Of a DNA stretch of 64,000 nucleotides, positions 1 to 7,628 are shown one piece after another. Below the pieces are notes generated by a model. The model did no database searches and had not been told where the DNA came from. It saw only the letters and a list, made by a program, of their open reading frames with translations. The stretch comes from Photobacterium sp. JCM 19050 (GTDB taxonomy: Bacteria > Pseudomonadota > Gammaproteobacteria > Enterobacterales > Vibrionaceae). Both the position numbers and the translations under genes were made by a program. The stretch is from assembly GCA_001310455.1 (NCBI GenBank), contig BAXG01000017.1, positions 1 through 64,000 on the forward strand, read 5' to 3'. Within the stretch, counting starts at the first letter, position 1, and the number at the start of each line of letters is the position of its first letter.

Positions 1-216
1 AGGCTTGAAAATGGTCGCCGCTATCCCTTTGGTGCGGGCGGTCACAGCAAGTTGGCAATTTACAACGGTAAACCCGCCGGAAACGCCTATTTTGTTGGTC
101 CCGCCTTTCATGGTGGAGCGGGCGGCGGCTACGGAGGAGGTGGTGGCGGGGGAGGCAGCAGCACCGGTGTTGCCGGCTATGGTGCCCAGGGTGTGGTCAT
201 CGTCGTGCCTATATGA
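1..216 (+). CDS. Phage tail fibre / receptor-binding protein, C-terminal part
   Basis: The frame open from base 1 runs to a TGA at 214-216 and begins upstream of the window. It encodes a glycine-rich tail with runs of GGAGGGYGGGGGG and ends in a hydrophobic VVIVVPI. Gly-rich segments with this kind of ending are typical of tail-fibre and adhesin tips in tailed phages, which bind the host receptor. A different frame over the same bases, opening with ATG at 11, has no such character and is a shadow. The next gene, 15 bp downstream, is a DUF4376-type tail accessory gene, which supports a prophage tail module. The phage family cannot be told from this piece. Confidence 0.6.
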   Translation, partial: RLENGRRYPFGAGGHSKLAIYNGKPAGNAYFVGPAFHGGAGGGYGGGGGGGGSSTGVAGYGAQGVVIVVPI

Positions 217-230
217 TTAAGGAGGGGGTG

Positions 231-766
231 ATGGAATTTGCCATTGTGGAAGAACAGCAAGTCACTGCGATTTTATTGGCAGAAAATGCCGATACCTTGA
301 AGATCTCGGGTTGGGAGAAGTGATCCCTCTCGGTGGTCATCAGGGGGTGAGAGTGGGTGACAACTGGGACGGTGCAGTATTTAGCCGAAATCTGACCTCG
401 ACGGCTGTGGTCACCCCGGAGATGGTTGACCAGGAACGGGACCGCCGGATAGCAGCAGGTTTTCAGTTTCGGGGAAGGTTAATCCAGTCAGATCCGGAAA
501 GCCTTTTGAACATAACCGGTGCCACTATCGTAGCTGGCGAGGCACTGCGAAAAGGTAACAACACCTACCGTTGGTTTTCAGATGAGGCGGATTTTGTATG
601 GTTTGATGGTGATAACCAGCCTTTGGTTCTCGATGCATCGGGGATGGTGTCTTTAGGAAGAGCGGCTGCGGAGTGGAAATCAGCGCATATCAAAACAGGC
701 AGGGCGATCAAATCAATGACAAGCATTCCAGACGACTACAATGCTGACTTTTACTGGCCCAATTAA
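231..766 (+). CDS. Phage tail accessory protein with DUF4376-like domain (frameshifted)
   Basis: Begins at ATG 231 behind a strong GGAGGGG site and continues in a second frame to TAA 764-766. The two frames join near 296-300: restoring one G gives a continuous ADTLEDLGLGEVIPL. The C-terminal ~110 residues carry the DUF4376 pattern (QERDRRIAAGFQFRG, then an SLLNITGA block, an RWFSD block and a region where KS/KT precede the end), a domain found in phage tail-fibre-linked proteins. It lies directly downstream of the tail-fibre end and is probably the last structural gene of the prophage. A decayed paralogue of its N-terminal half is present at 3590-3728. The break looks like a one-base deletion. 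Function beyond tail association is unknown. Confidence 0.6.
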
Positions 767-853
767 ATTAGCTGAAAAGTATATAACTCTGTCTTTAAAG
801 GGGGGCTTACCCCCGCACATACCTAACTAAGGCATTTCCTAACTTGCTATTTG

Positions 854-1207
854 CTACCTCTTTATACGCAAATGAGTTAGTAGGGCGACATTTGTTTGCC
901 AGCTTGGACAGGAATTTGGTGAACTATCAACATATCCCGCTACATTCATATTTGCGGCAAATGCCGTTAATACTGTCGACAAGTATTGTTTTCCAGTTTC
1001 AGTGCTTTTATTAAAACCAAAATAGTGACCAGCAGTTGCGCAGCTGGGTCTGTTGGAAATGGTACAATCTAATGCTACGTGGGCATTTAATTCTCCAGAA
1101 ACTACCACTTCTACTATTTTGCAATTTTCAAAGTCGGCTGCCGACAATTTTAAAGGGAATAGCAGCAAGGTCAAAAGACCCAACGTTATTGTTTTAACCG
1201 TGAGCAT
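854..1207 (-). CDS. Small secreted hypothetical protein with four cysteines
   Basis: 117 residues with a classical signal peptide: basic start, hydrophobic core (LGLLTLLLFPL) and an LSA-A cleavage site near residue 23. The mature ~94 residues contain four cysteines (29, 48, 56, 100), enough for two disulfides, which suggests a periplasmic or secreted fold. The start is supported by AAGGAGA about 6 bp upstream. No family is recognised with confidence. It lies alone on the minus strand between phage tail genes and the tRNA-Leu fragment, the usual place for a phage cargo (moron) gene, so lysogenic conversion is possible but unproven. Confidence 0.55.
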   Translation of the reverse strand: MLTVKTITLGLLTLLLFPLKLSAADFENCKIVEVVVSGELNAHVALDCTISNRPSCATAGHYFGFNKSTETGKQYLSTVLTAFAANMNVAGYVDSSPNSCPSWQTNVALLTHLRIKR

Positions 1208-1759
1208 ATAGTCTCCTTATGCTACTAATTTATATTGCGTTTTATCAACTTTCCATAAATGTAACACTGACATGAGTTATGGAGCAATACACGTCTGACT
1301 AATGATTTCTACAGGGGTTGTAGTGTATTTAAGGATTTTCTTTAGAGTGATATGTTGTTTTTTATAAGCAATAGGTTGATATTGGATGAAACCTGTTTTA
1401 AGCATGAGCAAGATTATTAAGTACATTAGAATATACATATTAAAATGAAGATAATAAATTTGAAGTGAAATTATAGTTTCACTTTAAGGGTTGATGAGGC
1501 TCATTAATTGATAGTGGAATATCGGGAGTAGCACAGTAGTAAGCTCGCTGTACAGACCGATACCAGCTCATGAATTGTACACGGTTTACAACTCTGTCAG
1601 ACACCACAAGTGTTACGCTTTTTGACTAACCATATATACAAAATTCTTCCGAATATTCGAAATCATAGGTAGGTAACTATCTGATTCTATTAGGTGCTCC
1701 AAATGGCTCTTATTATGAAAAATCGACATAACCATATGAAATAAAAGATTTTATATTAC

Positions 1760-1815
1760 GGATTTAAAATCCCTCGACGTTCGCGTTGTGCCGGTTCAAG
1801 TCGCTCGGGGCACCA
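1760..1815 (+). other. tRNA-Leu(UAA) 3' half, probable phage attachment site (att)
   Basis: The sequence from the anticodon stem (GGATTTAAAATCCC, anticodon TAA) through the variable arm (TCGACGTTCGCG), the T loop (GGTTCAAGT) and the acceptor end (CTCGGGGCACCA) matches the 3' part of a tRNA-Leu(UAA). The 5' half is absent: upstream bases are unrelated AT-rich DNA. The 3' strand of the T stem lacks two bases compared with an intact stem. A 3' tRNA fragment next to phage tail genes is the usual product of integration into a tRNA gene, with the intact tRNA at the far end (outside the window, to the left). Confidence 0.65.
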
Positions 1816-1831
1816 TTAAAATTCAAGCATT

Positions 1832-1862
1832 TAAGGCTATCCGAAAGGGTGGCCTTTTTTGT
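1832..1862 (+). terminator. Rho-independent terminator
   Basis: AAGGCTATCC / GGGTGGCCTT stem followed by a run of six T, 17 bases after the CCA of the tRNA-Leu fragment. Position suggests the original terminator of the tRNA-Leu transcript. Confidence 0.6.
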
Positions 1863-2270
1863 TTATGGCGACCAATCACCATCTTAACCTTCCTCAGGTG
1901 AGTGGATGAGGACAACGTCGGCTTTACTTAATTAGTTTTGGCTCCAGAAGCATGAACACTGCTGCAGATTGATAGTGGTACTGATGTGGTGCCTCTTATT
2001 CCGACCGTGATTGTTGCGTATCTGTGTCATTCTGACGTTCAGCACCAGACCACCTTGCAAGTCAGAACGCTCAGGTAAGCACTTTTGTCAGGAAAAACTT
2101 AAATAGAAACAAAGGACAGACAATACCCGACGGGTTTTGAAAACCAACCTCCACGATATTAACTACAACCCGGACCGCTTAATAAGAAAACCAGCAATGA
2201 TTATAGGATGCTACTGATTATTTCTTTTAGTGGAAAAATCAGGCTATCCATTAATCAGGCACAAGGTAAA

Positions 2271-2695
2271 AGCATTCAAAGTGCCAGAACATTCATTCTG
2301 TTTGTCTTAAATTTAAGGCTTATGAAGACGCGCACATATCTGGTCAAATTATAACCAAATCAGCGTGTCTGAAATATGCATGTTACGTTATATTGTCTCG
2401 GTGAGGCAAAAGGTCAGATTGAAATGCGTCTCAACCTGATTTTTGCCTCATTATGCAACAGCAAACCTAGTAGTCTGTTGTCCATTTTATGACATAGCAA
2501 ATATTTGCTCCGGCGTTTTTTTAGCGCCGGTTTTTTTATTCCCTGTTAGAGGACTTCATCGTTATTCTTCATACTCACTATAGCAGGATAAATGTTCTTA
2601 AAATTGACGTTTAATATTTCGAAATTAGTATGTAATGCATTCAGGGTGCCAGAACGGATGTTCAGTTTGTATAAATATTAAGGTATATGACGTTA
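2271..2695 (+). repeat. Degenerate direct repeat pair (~60 bp units at 2271 and 2636)
   Basis: Both units share GCATTCA..GTGCCAGAAC..TTC.GTTTGT..TAAAT.TTAAGG..TATG with small gaps. They are about 365 bp apart, and each is followed ~240 bp later by a similar CTCCGGCG hairpin with a T run (2510 and 2873), so the unit may be a decayed tandem module of about 360 bp. The DNA between is not obviously alike. Confidence 0.4.
2510..2537 (+). terminator. Rho-independent terminator
   Basis: Perfect CCGGCG / CGCCGG stem (2510-2515 and 2525-2530), T-rich loop and seven T after the stem. No gene is seen immediately upstream. Confidence 0.6.
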
Positions 2696-2872
2696 TCCAA
2701 AAAATTGGTTATAAAATAAAGCCGGATCTATTTAAATATACAGGAATATAGTAGTGTTTTATTGGGGTCATAAAGGGTGGACTTCCACTCTCTCAGCCAA
2801 AATGGTGGTGTGTCCCTATCCAAAGTACTTGCCAACTCAAAGGTATCTCTAATTGAAATGTATTATTTCACT

Positions 2873-2897
2873 CCGGCGCAGAGCGTCGGTTTTTTTT
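2873..2897 (+). terminator. Terminator-like hairpin
   Basis: CCGGCGC / GCGTCGG stem with one G-T pair and an AGA loop, followed by eight T. It resembles the hairpin at 2510 in sequence and context. Confidence 0.5.
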
Positions 2898-3161
2898 ACC
2901 TGAAATCAGAAGGGTTGGTTATAAATGGCATGGTGAGCCCAACAATTGATTAACGAGTAGTCAACTATTGATCTTTATAATAACAACATAACTCATTGTT
3001 TATTATATAGATATCTCATAAAGAAAATGAAACAAGTGTATATTCAATTTCGCTATTAACAACTGTGTTAGTAGCGTCTAACATCTAGATGCTCGAATAT
3101 TCACCAAAGGTATTCGGGTTTTCCGTTTCGTTTAAAGTAATGAGCCTTTGCCCCGGAGGAG

Positions 3162-3506
3162 GTGACAGCCCCGGGGCTCTTTTTACCCATGAAACCTTTA
3201 AAGCATCGAGCCCGTGGCAAATATAAAGCTTCAGTAGAAGATGCCAAACCAAAATCTAAATATACGCGTGGTGATAATTGGATGCGTATCCGCAAGCTCG
3301 TCTTACTGGAAGATCCCCATTGTCGTCGATGCCAGGCTGAGGGTCGAACAACAGAAGCCAGGGAAGTTGATCACATCATTCCGCCCGAAGATGGAGGGAC
3401 GAACGACAGATCAAATCTTCAGGCGCTTTGCAGGCAGTGCCATAAACAGAAAACTGCTTTCGACGCAGCATTGAGAACATTACGCAAACTCAAATCTGAC
3501 GCCTAA
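3162..3506 (+). CDS. HNH endonuclease (phage type)
   Basis: 114 residues from a GTG at 3162, or about 105 from an in-frame ATG at 3189. The HNH/zinc fold is clear: CRRC near residue 54, EVDHI (the catalytic His region) near 68, then N..LQALCRQCH with a second CxxC pair near 89-92. Small HNH proteins of this type sit beside terminase genes and cut DNA during packaging, or belong to mobile elements. GTG 3162 overlaps a GGAGG and a GC-rich palindrome (AGCCCCGGGGCT) followed by T5, which looks like a terminator of upstream transcription, so the ATG at 3189 may be the true start. No phage terminase is adjacent, so it is probably a remnant of an element. Confidence 0.7.
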   Translation: MTAPGLFLPMKPLKHRARGKYKASVEDAKPKSKYTRGDNWMRIRKLVLLEDPHCRRCQAEGRTTEAREVDHIIPPEDGGTNDRSNLQALCRQCHKQKTAFDAALRTLRKLKSDA

Positions 3507-3589
3507 AGTATACCCCTTAAGACACAACCCATAAGCGGATACAAAATTTAGTATCCGGTGTTTAGCTGCGCTTTGGAGTTGCTCTGCAC

Positions 3590-3728
3590 TGTTGTGTCAA
3601 CCAGCGTTGCGAAACAGCAACTCTCCACAACTCTGACAAAACAGGCCGCACATGAGCTTGAAATCATGGGACTTGAAGAGGTTATCCCGCTGAGTTGTCA
3701 TCAGCGTGTGAATATGGGAGACAAATAG
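3590..3728 (+). pseudogene. Decayed copy of the DUF4376 tail gene, N-terminal part
   Basis: In the frame ending at TAG 3726-3728 the translation reads ...HELEIMGLEEVIPLSCHQRVNMGDK and stops. This aligns with ..LGLGEVIPLGGHQGVRVGDNW of the gene at 231-766. The stop falls at the equivalent of the conserved NW, and the DUF4376 half is missing, with unrelated lipoprotein DNA starting 7 bp later. It shows that a second copy of the tail gene existed here and was truncated. Confidence 0.6.
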
Positions 3729-3734
3729 GGAAAA

Positions 3735-4325
3735 TCAACGAATTGATTTTAAGAGTGAAATAGCGACATTATGATTCTCTGAACCATTCAGTCCCAAATA
3801 CTCCATGGTCTCACGATATTCATCAATGACTTCCACTTGAACTATGTTATTAAAATCATCCCTTTTATAACGCAGCGTCCCAATGTATATAACGTTGGTA
3901 TTTTCCGGTACATCAAAAAACAGTCCACCTGGGAACCATAATCTGTCCTGTAGTTTCGCATCCAAATAAGTCACTGCCCCGTTAAACCAAGTCATCGGTT
4001 GACGGGGTGCTTCTATCATAAATGGGATTCCCCAACTGGCTTCGATCGTAGCGTACCAATCGCTGCTATACATGTGTTCAGATAAGGCAGGGTTAGCTTC
4101 AGAGTTGGTGGCAACAAATACCTTATTCACAATGCGATCATCACCCCAATTCACCCAGTGGGTTTTCTGCTCGAGGGTCTCATTTAAAGGAGGATCTAAC
4201 TCCAGTTTCCCTATCACAACAATTTTGCCATCTGATCCCGACAAACTTTGTGTGGAAGGTAATATTTGAGGAACCGAACATCCGGTTAAGAAAAAAGCGA
4301 CCAAAACAAGCCTGAAGATACTCAC
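3735..4325 (-). CDS. Predicted lipoprotein of unknown function
   Basis: 196 residues beginning with a lipoprotein signal peptide: MSIFRLVLVAFF followed by lipobox LTGC (Cys16). After Cys comes a Ser, so outer-membrane sorting is expected. The body is rich in Trp and acidic residues and has no recognised domain. Its start overlaps the end of the upstream lipoprotein gene by 4 bp (ATGA), so the two are translationally coupled. The pair sits between phage remnants and two tRNA-Leu fragments, suggesting cargo of a mobile element. Confidence 0.65.
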   Translation of the reverse strand: MSIFRLVLVAFFLTGCSVPQILPSTQSLSGSDGKIVVIGKLELDPPLNETLEQKTHWVNWGDDRIVNKVFVATNSEANPALSEHMYSSDWYATIEASWGIPFMIEAPRQPMTWFNGAVTYLDAKLQDRLWFPGGLFFDVPENTNVIYIGTLRYKRDDFNNIVQVEVIDEYRETMEYLGLNGSENHNVAISLLKSIR

Positions 4326-4894
4326 TGAAGTTTTTCCAACTCAGCTTTTATTCGTTGGGCGACAATGGGTACATCCTGAGCACTGACCAGAATTTCTTTA
4401 AGCATTTGTTTTTTCGTAGGTGCACTTTTTGCGGGTACTGCCTTGAATTTATCTTGCTCAAAAAGGCCAGTTTTAATTTCTTCAAGTGCGTAGTCACCAA
4501 AGTGATATACACCAGGTTGATCTATCGAAACCGCAGCAACATCATCGCCTTGCTTGCCAAATCGATAGGTATAAATAGTATTGCTACAAATGATACCCAA
4601 ACAAGATTGTCCTTCCGCTGAGTAGGCGGCAAAGGAGCCTTTCGGGAAGGCGAATGAGTAGTACAGGAACCCACTTTCAAATTTTTCAACGGCTACGTGG
4701 TAATAAGGCGTTTCAGATAAAGGGCGATGTTGAAATATTACAACCGAATCGAGAGTATTCGCATCTACACCAGAGACATCGAGCCAACCATATCCGACTG
4801 AAAGCTCTGAGAAATCAGTCACCTTTTTGCCGCCTGCTGACCCACAACCTGCCAACAACAATACGAAGAACAAAGCAAAAATATTTTTTAGCAT
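4322..4894 (-). CDS. Predicted lipoprotein of unknown function
   Basis: 190 residues with signal peptide MLKNIFALFFVLLLAGC (lipobox LAGC, Cys17) and a short Gly/Ser linker. Two further cysteines (SCLGIIC) lie in the middle of the mature part. The rest reads like a beta-rich domain (GYGWLDVSG, YYHVAVEKFESGFLYYSF) with a charged helical end (MLKEILVSAQD). A GGAGA site lies 8 bp before the ATG. It is the first gene of a two-gene operon with the lipoprotein at 3735-4325. The two proteins may act together in the envelope; no known family is claimed. Confidence 0.65.
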   Translation of the reverse strand: MLKNIFALFFVLLLAGCGSAGGKKVTDFSELSVGYGWLDVSGVDANTLDSVVIFQHRPLSETPYYHVAVEKFESGFLYYSFAFPKGSFAAYSAEGQSCLGIICSNTIYTYRFGKQGDDVAAVSIDQPGVYHFGDYALEEIKTGLFEQDKFKAVPAKSAPTKKQMLKEILVSAQDVPIVAQRIKAELEKLQ

Positions 4895-5455
4895 TGATAA
4901 TCTCCAAATAATTAACGTGAACTACGCTATTCCACTCGTCGATTTACCTGATGTCCTTTGAGAATAAAAATTGACATCTCGTGTATTGAGCAATCAAACT
5001 AGACACCAGAGTAATTACTATATCCACATTTTTGGGTTAACGGTTTACAACGATACTAAAACTTGCGTGAGTGTGGGAAACATCACGGAATTGATGAGTG
5101 ATATTAAATTTGAACACGTGCTCTGAGAAGCTTATTAATTCTATTTCAAACTCATAATGATATTAGTTGCATATTATTCAAATAATTTTCGTATGCAAAA
5201 ATTCTTTCCCTCATTGACCCACTCTCTGCAACCATGTCTTGGATCATTTCCATATCGTTATCAACTAAATTCTAAAAGACCTGCCAGAACCGAGCTTGAT
5301 TGATCGCAGGGCAGAGTAGTGAGAATTGCGATTGATGCAGTAATTGTTATGTTATAATATAACGGTCGAGTCAATTTCAGGGTATGGGGATGCCCTGCAA
5401 AACAATTGATTCGAACCTATGGAATACGTCACACATTCCGTTATGTAAAGTTTTA

Positions 5456-5482
5456 CCCGGTGCGAAAGTGCCGGTTTTTTTT
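5456..5482 (+). terminator. Terminator-like hairpin
   Basis: CCGGTGC-GAAA-GTGCCGG stem (with G-T pairs and a stable GAAA tetraloop) followed by eight T. It resembles the two hairpins at 2510 and 2873. Confidence 0.5.
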
Positions 5483-5526
5483 GCTGAAAAGAGAACACAA
5501 AGACACGTACTAAAGCGGATTAAAGA

Positions 5527-5560
5527 GAACGTCGAGGGATTTTAAATCCCTTGTGTCCAA
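5527..5560 (-). other. tRNA-Leu(UAA) anticodon-arm fragment, inverted
   Basis: Read on the minus strand, it gives TTGGACACAAGGGATTTAA then AATCCCTCGACGTTC: the D-arm end, the whole anticodon stem-loop and the start of the variable arm of tRNA-Leu(UAA). A 23-bp core is identical to, and inverted relative to, the fragment at 1760. The rest of the tRNA is absent. It is probably an old insertion scar or recombination end. Confidence 0.55.
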
Positions 5561-5581
5561 GGATGCCGTCCTTAAGGCCAC

Positions 5582-5850
5582 TATATCCAAGCCACCTCAA
5601 GATGCAGTATTCAGCGAGAGTTGATTGGCTGGCAGTCAAGGCGCTGTTTTGACGATCTAGTGGCGCTAAATCAAAAAACAGCAACGTAGAATGAGAGCCA
5701 ATCAAACTCGCCCTTCGGGAGTGTTTCAGTGCGTCCACTTCTGTGTCAAATACCTTTGAAAGGGAATAGCCATTCCTACAGGTATTTTCCTTGAATTGAA
5801 CGCACTGAAATCACTCTGAATCACGCACCTTGAGGTGGTTTGGGTATATA
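5582..5850. repeat. Palindromic intergenic repeat element (MITE/REP-like)
   Basis: About 270 bp with imperfect terminal inverted repeats: CCACCTCAAGATGC near the left end and GCACCTTGAGGTGG near the right end, each preceded outward by a TATAT(A)CCCAA-like motif. Inside are two nested hairpins: GAGTTGATTGGCT with AGCCAATCAAACTC, and AGTGCGTCCACTTC with GAATTGAACGCACT. It carries no gene. It ends 30 bp past the stop of the neighbouring minus-strand gene, so it would be transcribed as a 3' structure. I recall similar CCACCTCAAG-ended repeats in Vibrio-group genomes, but I cannot confirm copy number here. Confidence 0.55.
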
Positions 5851-5879
5851 ACAGTGGCCTTTGAAAGATGGTTTCAATA

Positions 5880-7419
5880 TCAGGTATTACTGAATCCTGA
5901 ATACCTAACCCCGCTGAGCCTTGCCATGTCATGATGCCAGGTGGCCAGATCTTTGGGTTGAATTCACTGAGAGCGTGATGGCCGCAGGCCCTTGCCATAA
6001 CACTCATCAGGCTTACTGATGACTCAAAGAAGTTTTTGAGTCGTACTGCAGACGTGTCGATATCCAGACGTTGTCGAAGCTCAGGTTTTTGGGTAGCTAT
6101 TCCGGCAGGGCAGTTATTGGAATTACACATCCGGGCAGCCACACAGCCAATGGCTTGCATGGCACTGTTCGAAAGGGCTATACCGTCAGCTCCCAGCGCA
6201 AGGGCTTTAACAAAGTCGATGGGGACGCGCAATCCCCCGGTGATAATTAACGTAACCCGGCCGCTGGCACCTTGTTGATCAAGGTACCGACGGGCGCGGG
6301 CGAGAGCCGGGATGGTAGGCACACTGATATGGTCACGGAATATTTCCGGCGCGGCACCTGTGCCACCGCCCCGGCCATCAAGGATGATGTAATCCGCACT
6401 TGCGTCGAGGGCAAACTGAATATCTTCCTCAATATGATTGGCGCTGAGTTTAAAGCTATAGGGATCCCGCCGGACACTTCCCGCACCCGATCTGCAAACC
6501 GGCGAAAATCAGCAACGGATGAGAGATCCCTGAAAGTTGGGGGAGAGATGGCGGCCTGACCTTCGGGGATTCCACGAACCTGAGAGATTTTGCCACGGTT
6601 CTTTGCGCCAGGGAGGTGTCCGCCGGTGCCAGTCTTTGCACCCTGTCCACCTTTGAAGTGGAATGCCTGCACTTGGGTTAACAGTGACTCCTGGTATCCA
6701 AATTCAGCACTCGCAAGTTCATAGAAATAGCGTGAATTTTCAGCCTGTTCTTCCGGCAACATCCCTCCTTCGCCTGAGCAGATTCCAGTTCCTGCCAGTT
6801 CAGCGCCGCGTGAAAGGGCGATTTTGGCTTCTTCGGAAAGGGCTCCGAAACTCATGTCCGAAACAAACAATGGAATTTCGAGTTCCAATGGTTTCCTGGC
6901 TTCGGGACCAACAATGAGTTTTGTTGAAACCGCTGTGTCTTCCATCAAGGGCTTGCTTGCCATCTGTGCAACCATGACTTGCAGGTCGTCCCAGTGGGGG
7001 AGTTGGTTACGGGGAACGCCCATGGACGTCATTGGGCCGTGATGCCCAAGGTTCGACAACCCCTCTTTTGCCAGTTGATGTATAAAGGCAACGGTAGGTT
7101 CTTCTGGTGTCGGTGTCGCCTCAGGGGTTTTTGATGGGGAGGTACCGACGCCGGGGCCTTCTTTGCCGACCATCTCAGCGCTGAATTGCTTGTGTGAACC
7201 GTCGCAAAAGGGCTGATTTGCTGAGTGCTTGCATTGACAAAGGTAAGCCTCACCGCTTTCCTGGGCCTTAAATTGCTTTGGGGTAAAAGAAGTCCCTGCG
7301 TGGGAGCCGTCGCAAAAAGGCTGGCTCTTTGAGCGACCACAGGCACAAAAATAATATTCATCCCCTTCCTTGAGGGTGACTTTTTTAGGTTTATTGTCAG
7401 CTACAATAGGGTGGCTCAT
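5880..7419 (-). CDS. Tandem CDGSH iron-sulfur domain fused to FMN-binding glutamate synthase family protein (frameshifted)
   Basis: About 512 residues once two breaks are mended. Residues ~1-85 hold two CDGSH-type [2Fe-2S] motifs (CACGRSKSQPFCDGSH and CQCKHSANQPFCDGSH). From ~110 on comes the FMN-binding glutamate synthase central domain: SDMSFGALSEEAK, GTGICSGEGG, FHFKGGQGAKTGTGGHLPG, then ITGGLRVP, LGADGI and a CNSNNCPAGIATQ cysteine cluster. Breaks lie near 6445 (one G missing before GFKLSAN) and near 5957 (one C missing before DLATW); the true stop is the TGA at 5880-5882. These proteins lack the amidotransferase domain, so the substrate is uncertain. GGAG precedes the ATG. MauG-like peroxidase lies upstream on the same strand, suggesting a redox role. 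Confidence 0.75.
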
Positions 7420-7628
7420 GGTGGCATCTCCGTTGACAAAAGCGACTTTGCTATCAGTGTGATAGTTCTGTTTTGTTATCGTATTGGCTAATTTTGTCGC
7501 AGGAGGGAGTGAAGGCGAGTGTCAGTTGTTAGACATGTCGCTTTATTAATTTTGTCCTTCCAATGTGTGCTGCATCAACGTCATCAACGTAGCAGGCAGC
7601 CGCTAAACTGCCCTTTTTATCGTCGATG

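Larger units (their letters stand above)
1208..3161. other. Gene-poor 1.95 kb stretch
   Basis: No coding region that I can support. It holds a tRNA-Leu 3' fragment (1760-1815), three terminator-like hairpins (around 1835, 2510 and 2873), an isolated stem with 10-bp arms (TGAGGCAAAA at 2402-2411 and TTTTGCCTCA at 2441-2450) and a degenerate ~60-bp direct repeat (2271 and 2636). A ~40-codon open stretch ending near 2075 (reading ...VPLIPTVIVAYLCHSD...) may be a relic but is not recognised. Composition is AT-rich and the region looks like decayed mobile DNA. Confidence 0.5.
4895..5581. other. Intergenic stretch without a supported gene
   Basis: AT-rich. It contains a short palindromic AT element near 5350 (GTTATGTTATAATATAAC), a terminator-like hairpin at 5457-5482 and an inverted tRNA-Leu fragment at 5527-5560. 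The minus-strand open frame across 5520-5738 is made of this fragment plus the repeat element and is not a gene. Confidence 0.5.

Noticed and set aside
2402-2450. Stem with 10-bp arms as an attC site or riboswitch
   Set aside because: It is a simple stem without attC boxes or any riboswitch consensus; noted only as a hairpin.
1208-3161. Chromosomal integron cassette array
   Set aside because: Small orphan genes and hairpins suggested it, but no attC core sites (paired RYYYAAC and GTTRRRY) or cassette-like spacing were found.
3101-3295. Minus-strand 64-codon open frame over the HNH gene
   Set aside because: Overlaps the start of a recognisable HNH gene and has no features of its own.
5520-5738. 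Minus-strand 72-codon open frame
   Set aside because: It consists of the tRNA-Leu fragment and the palindromic repeat; no ribosome site and no coding character.
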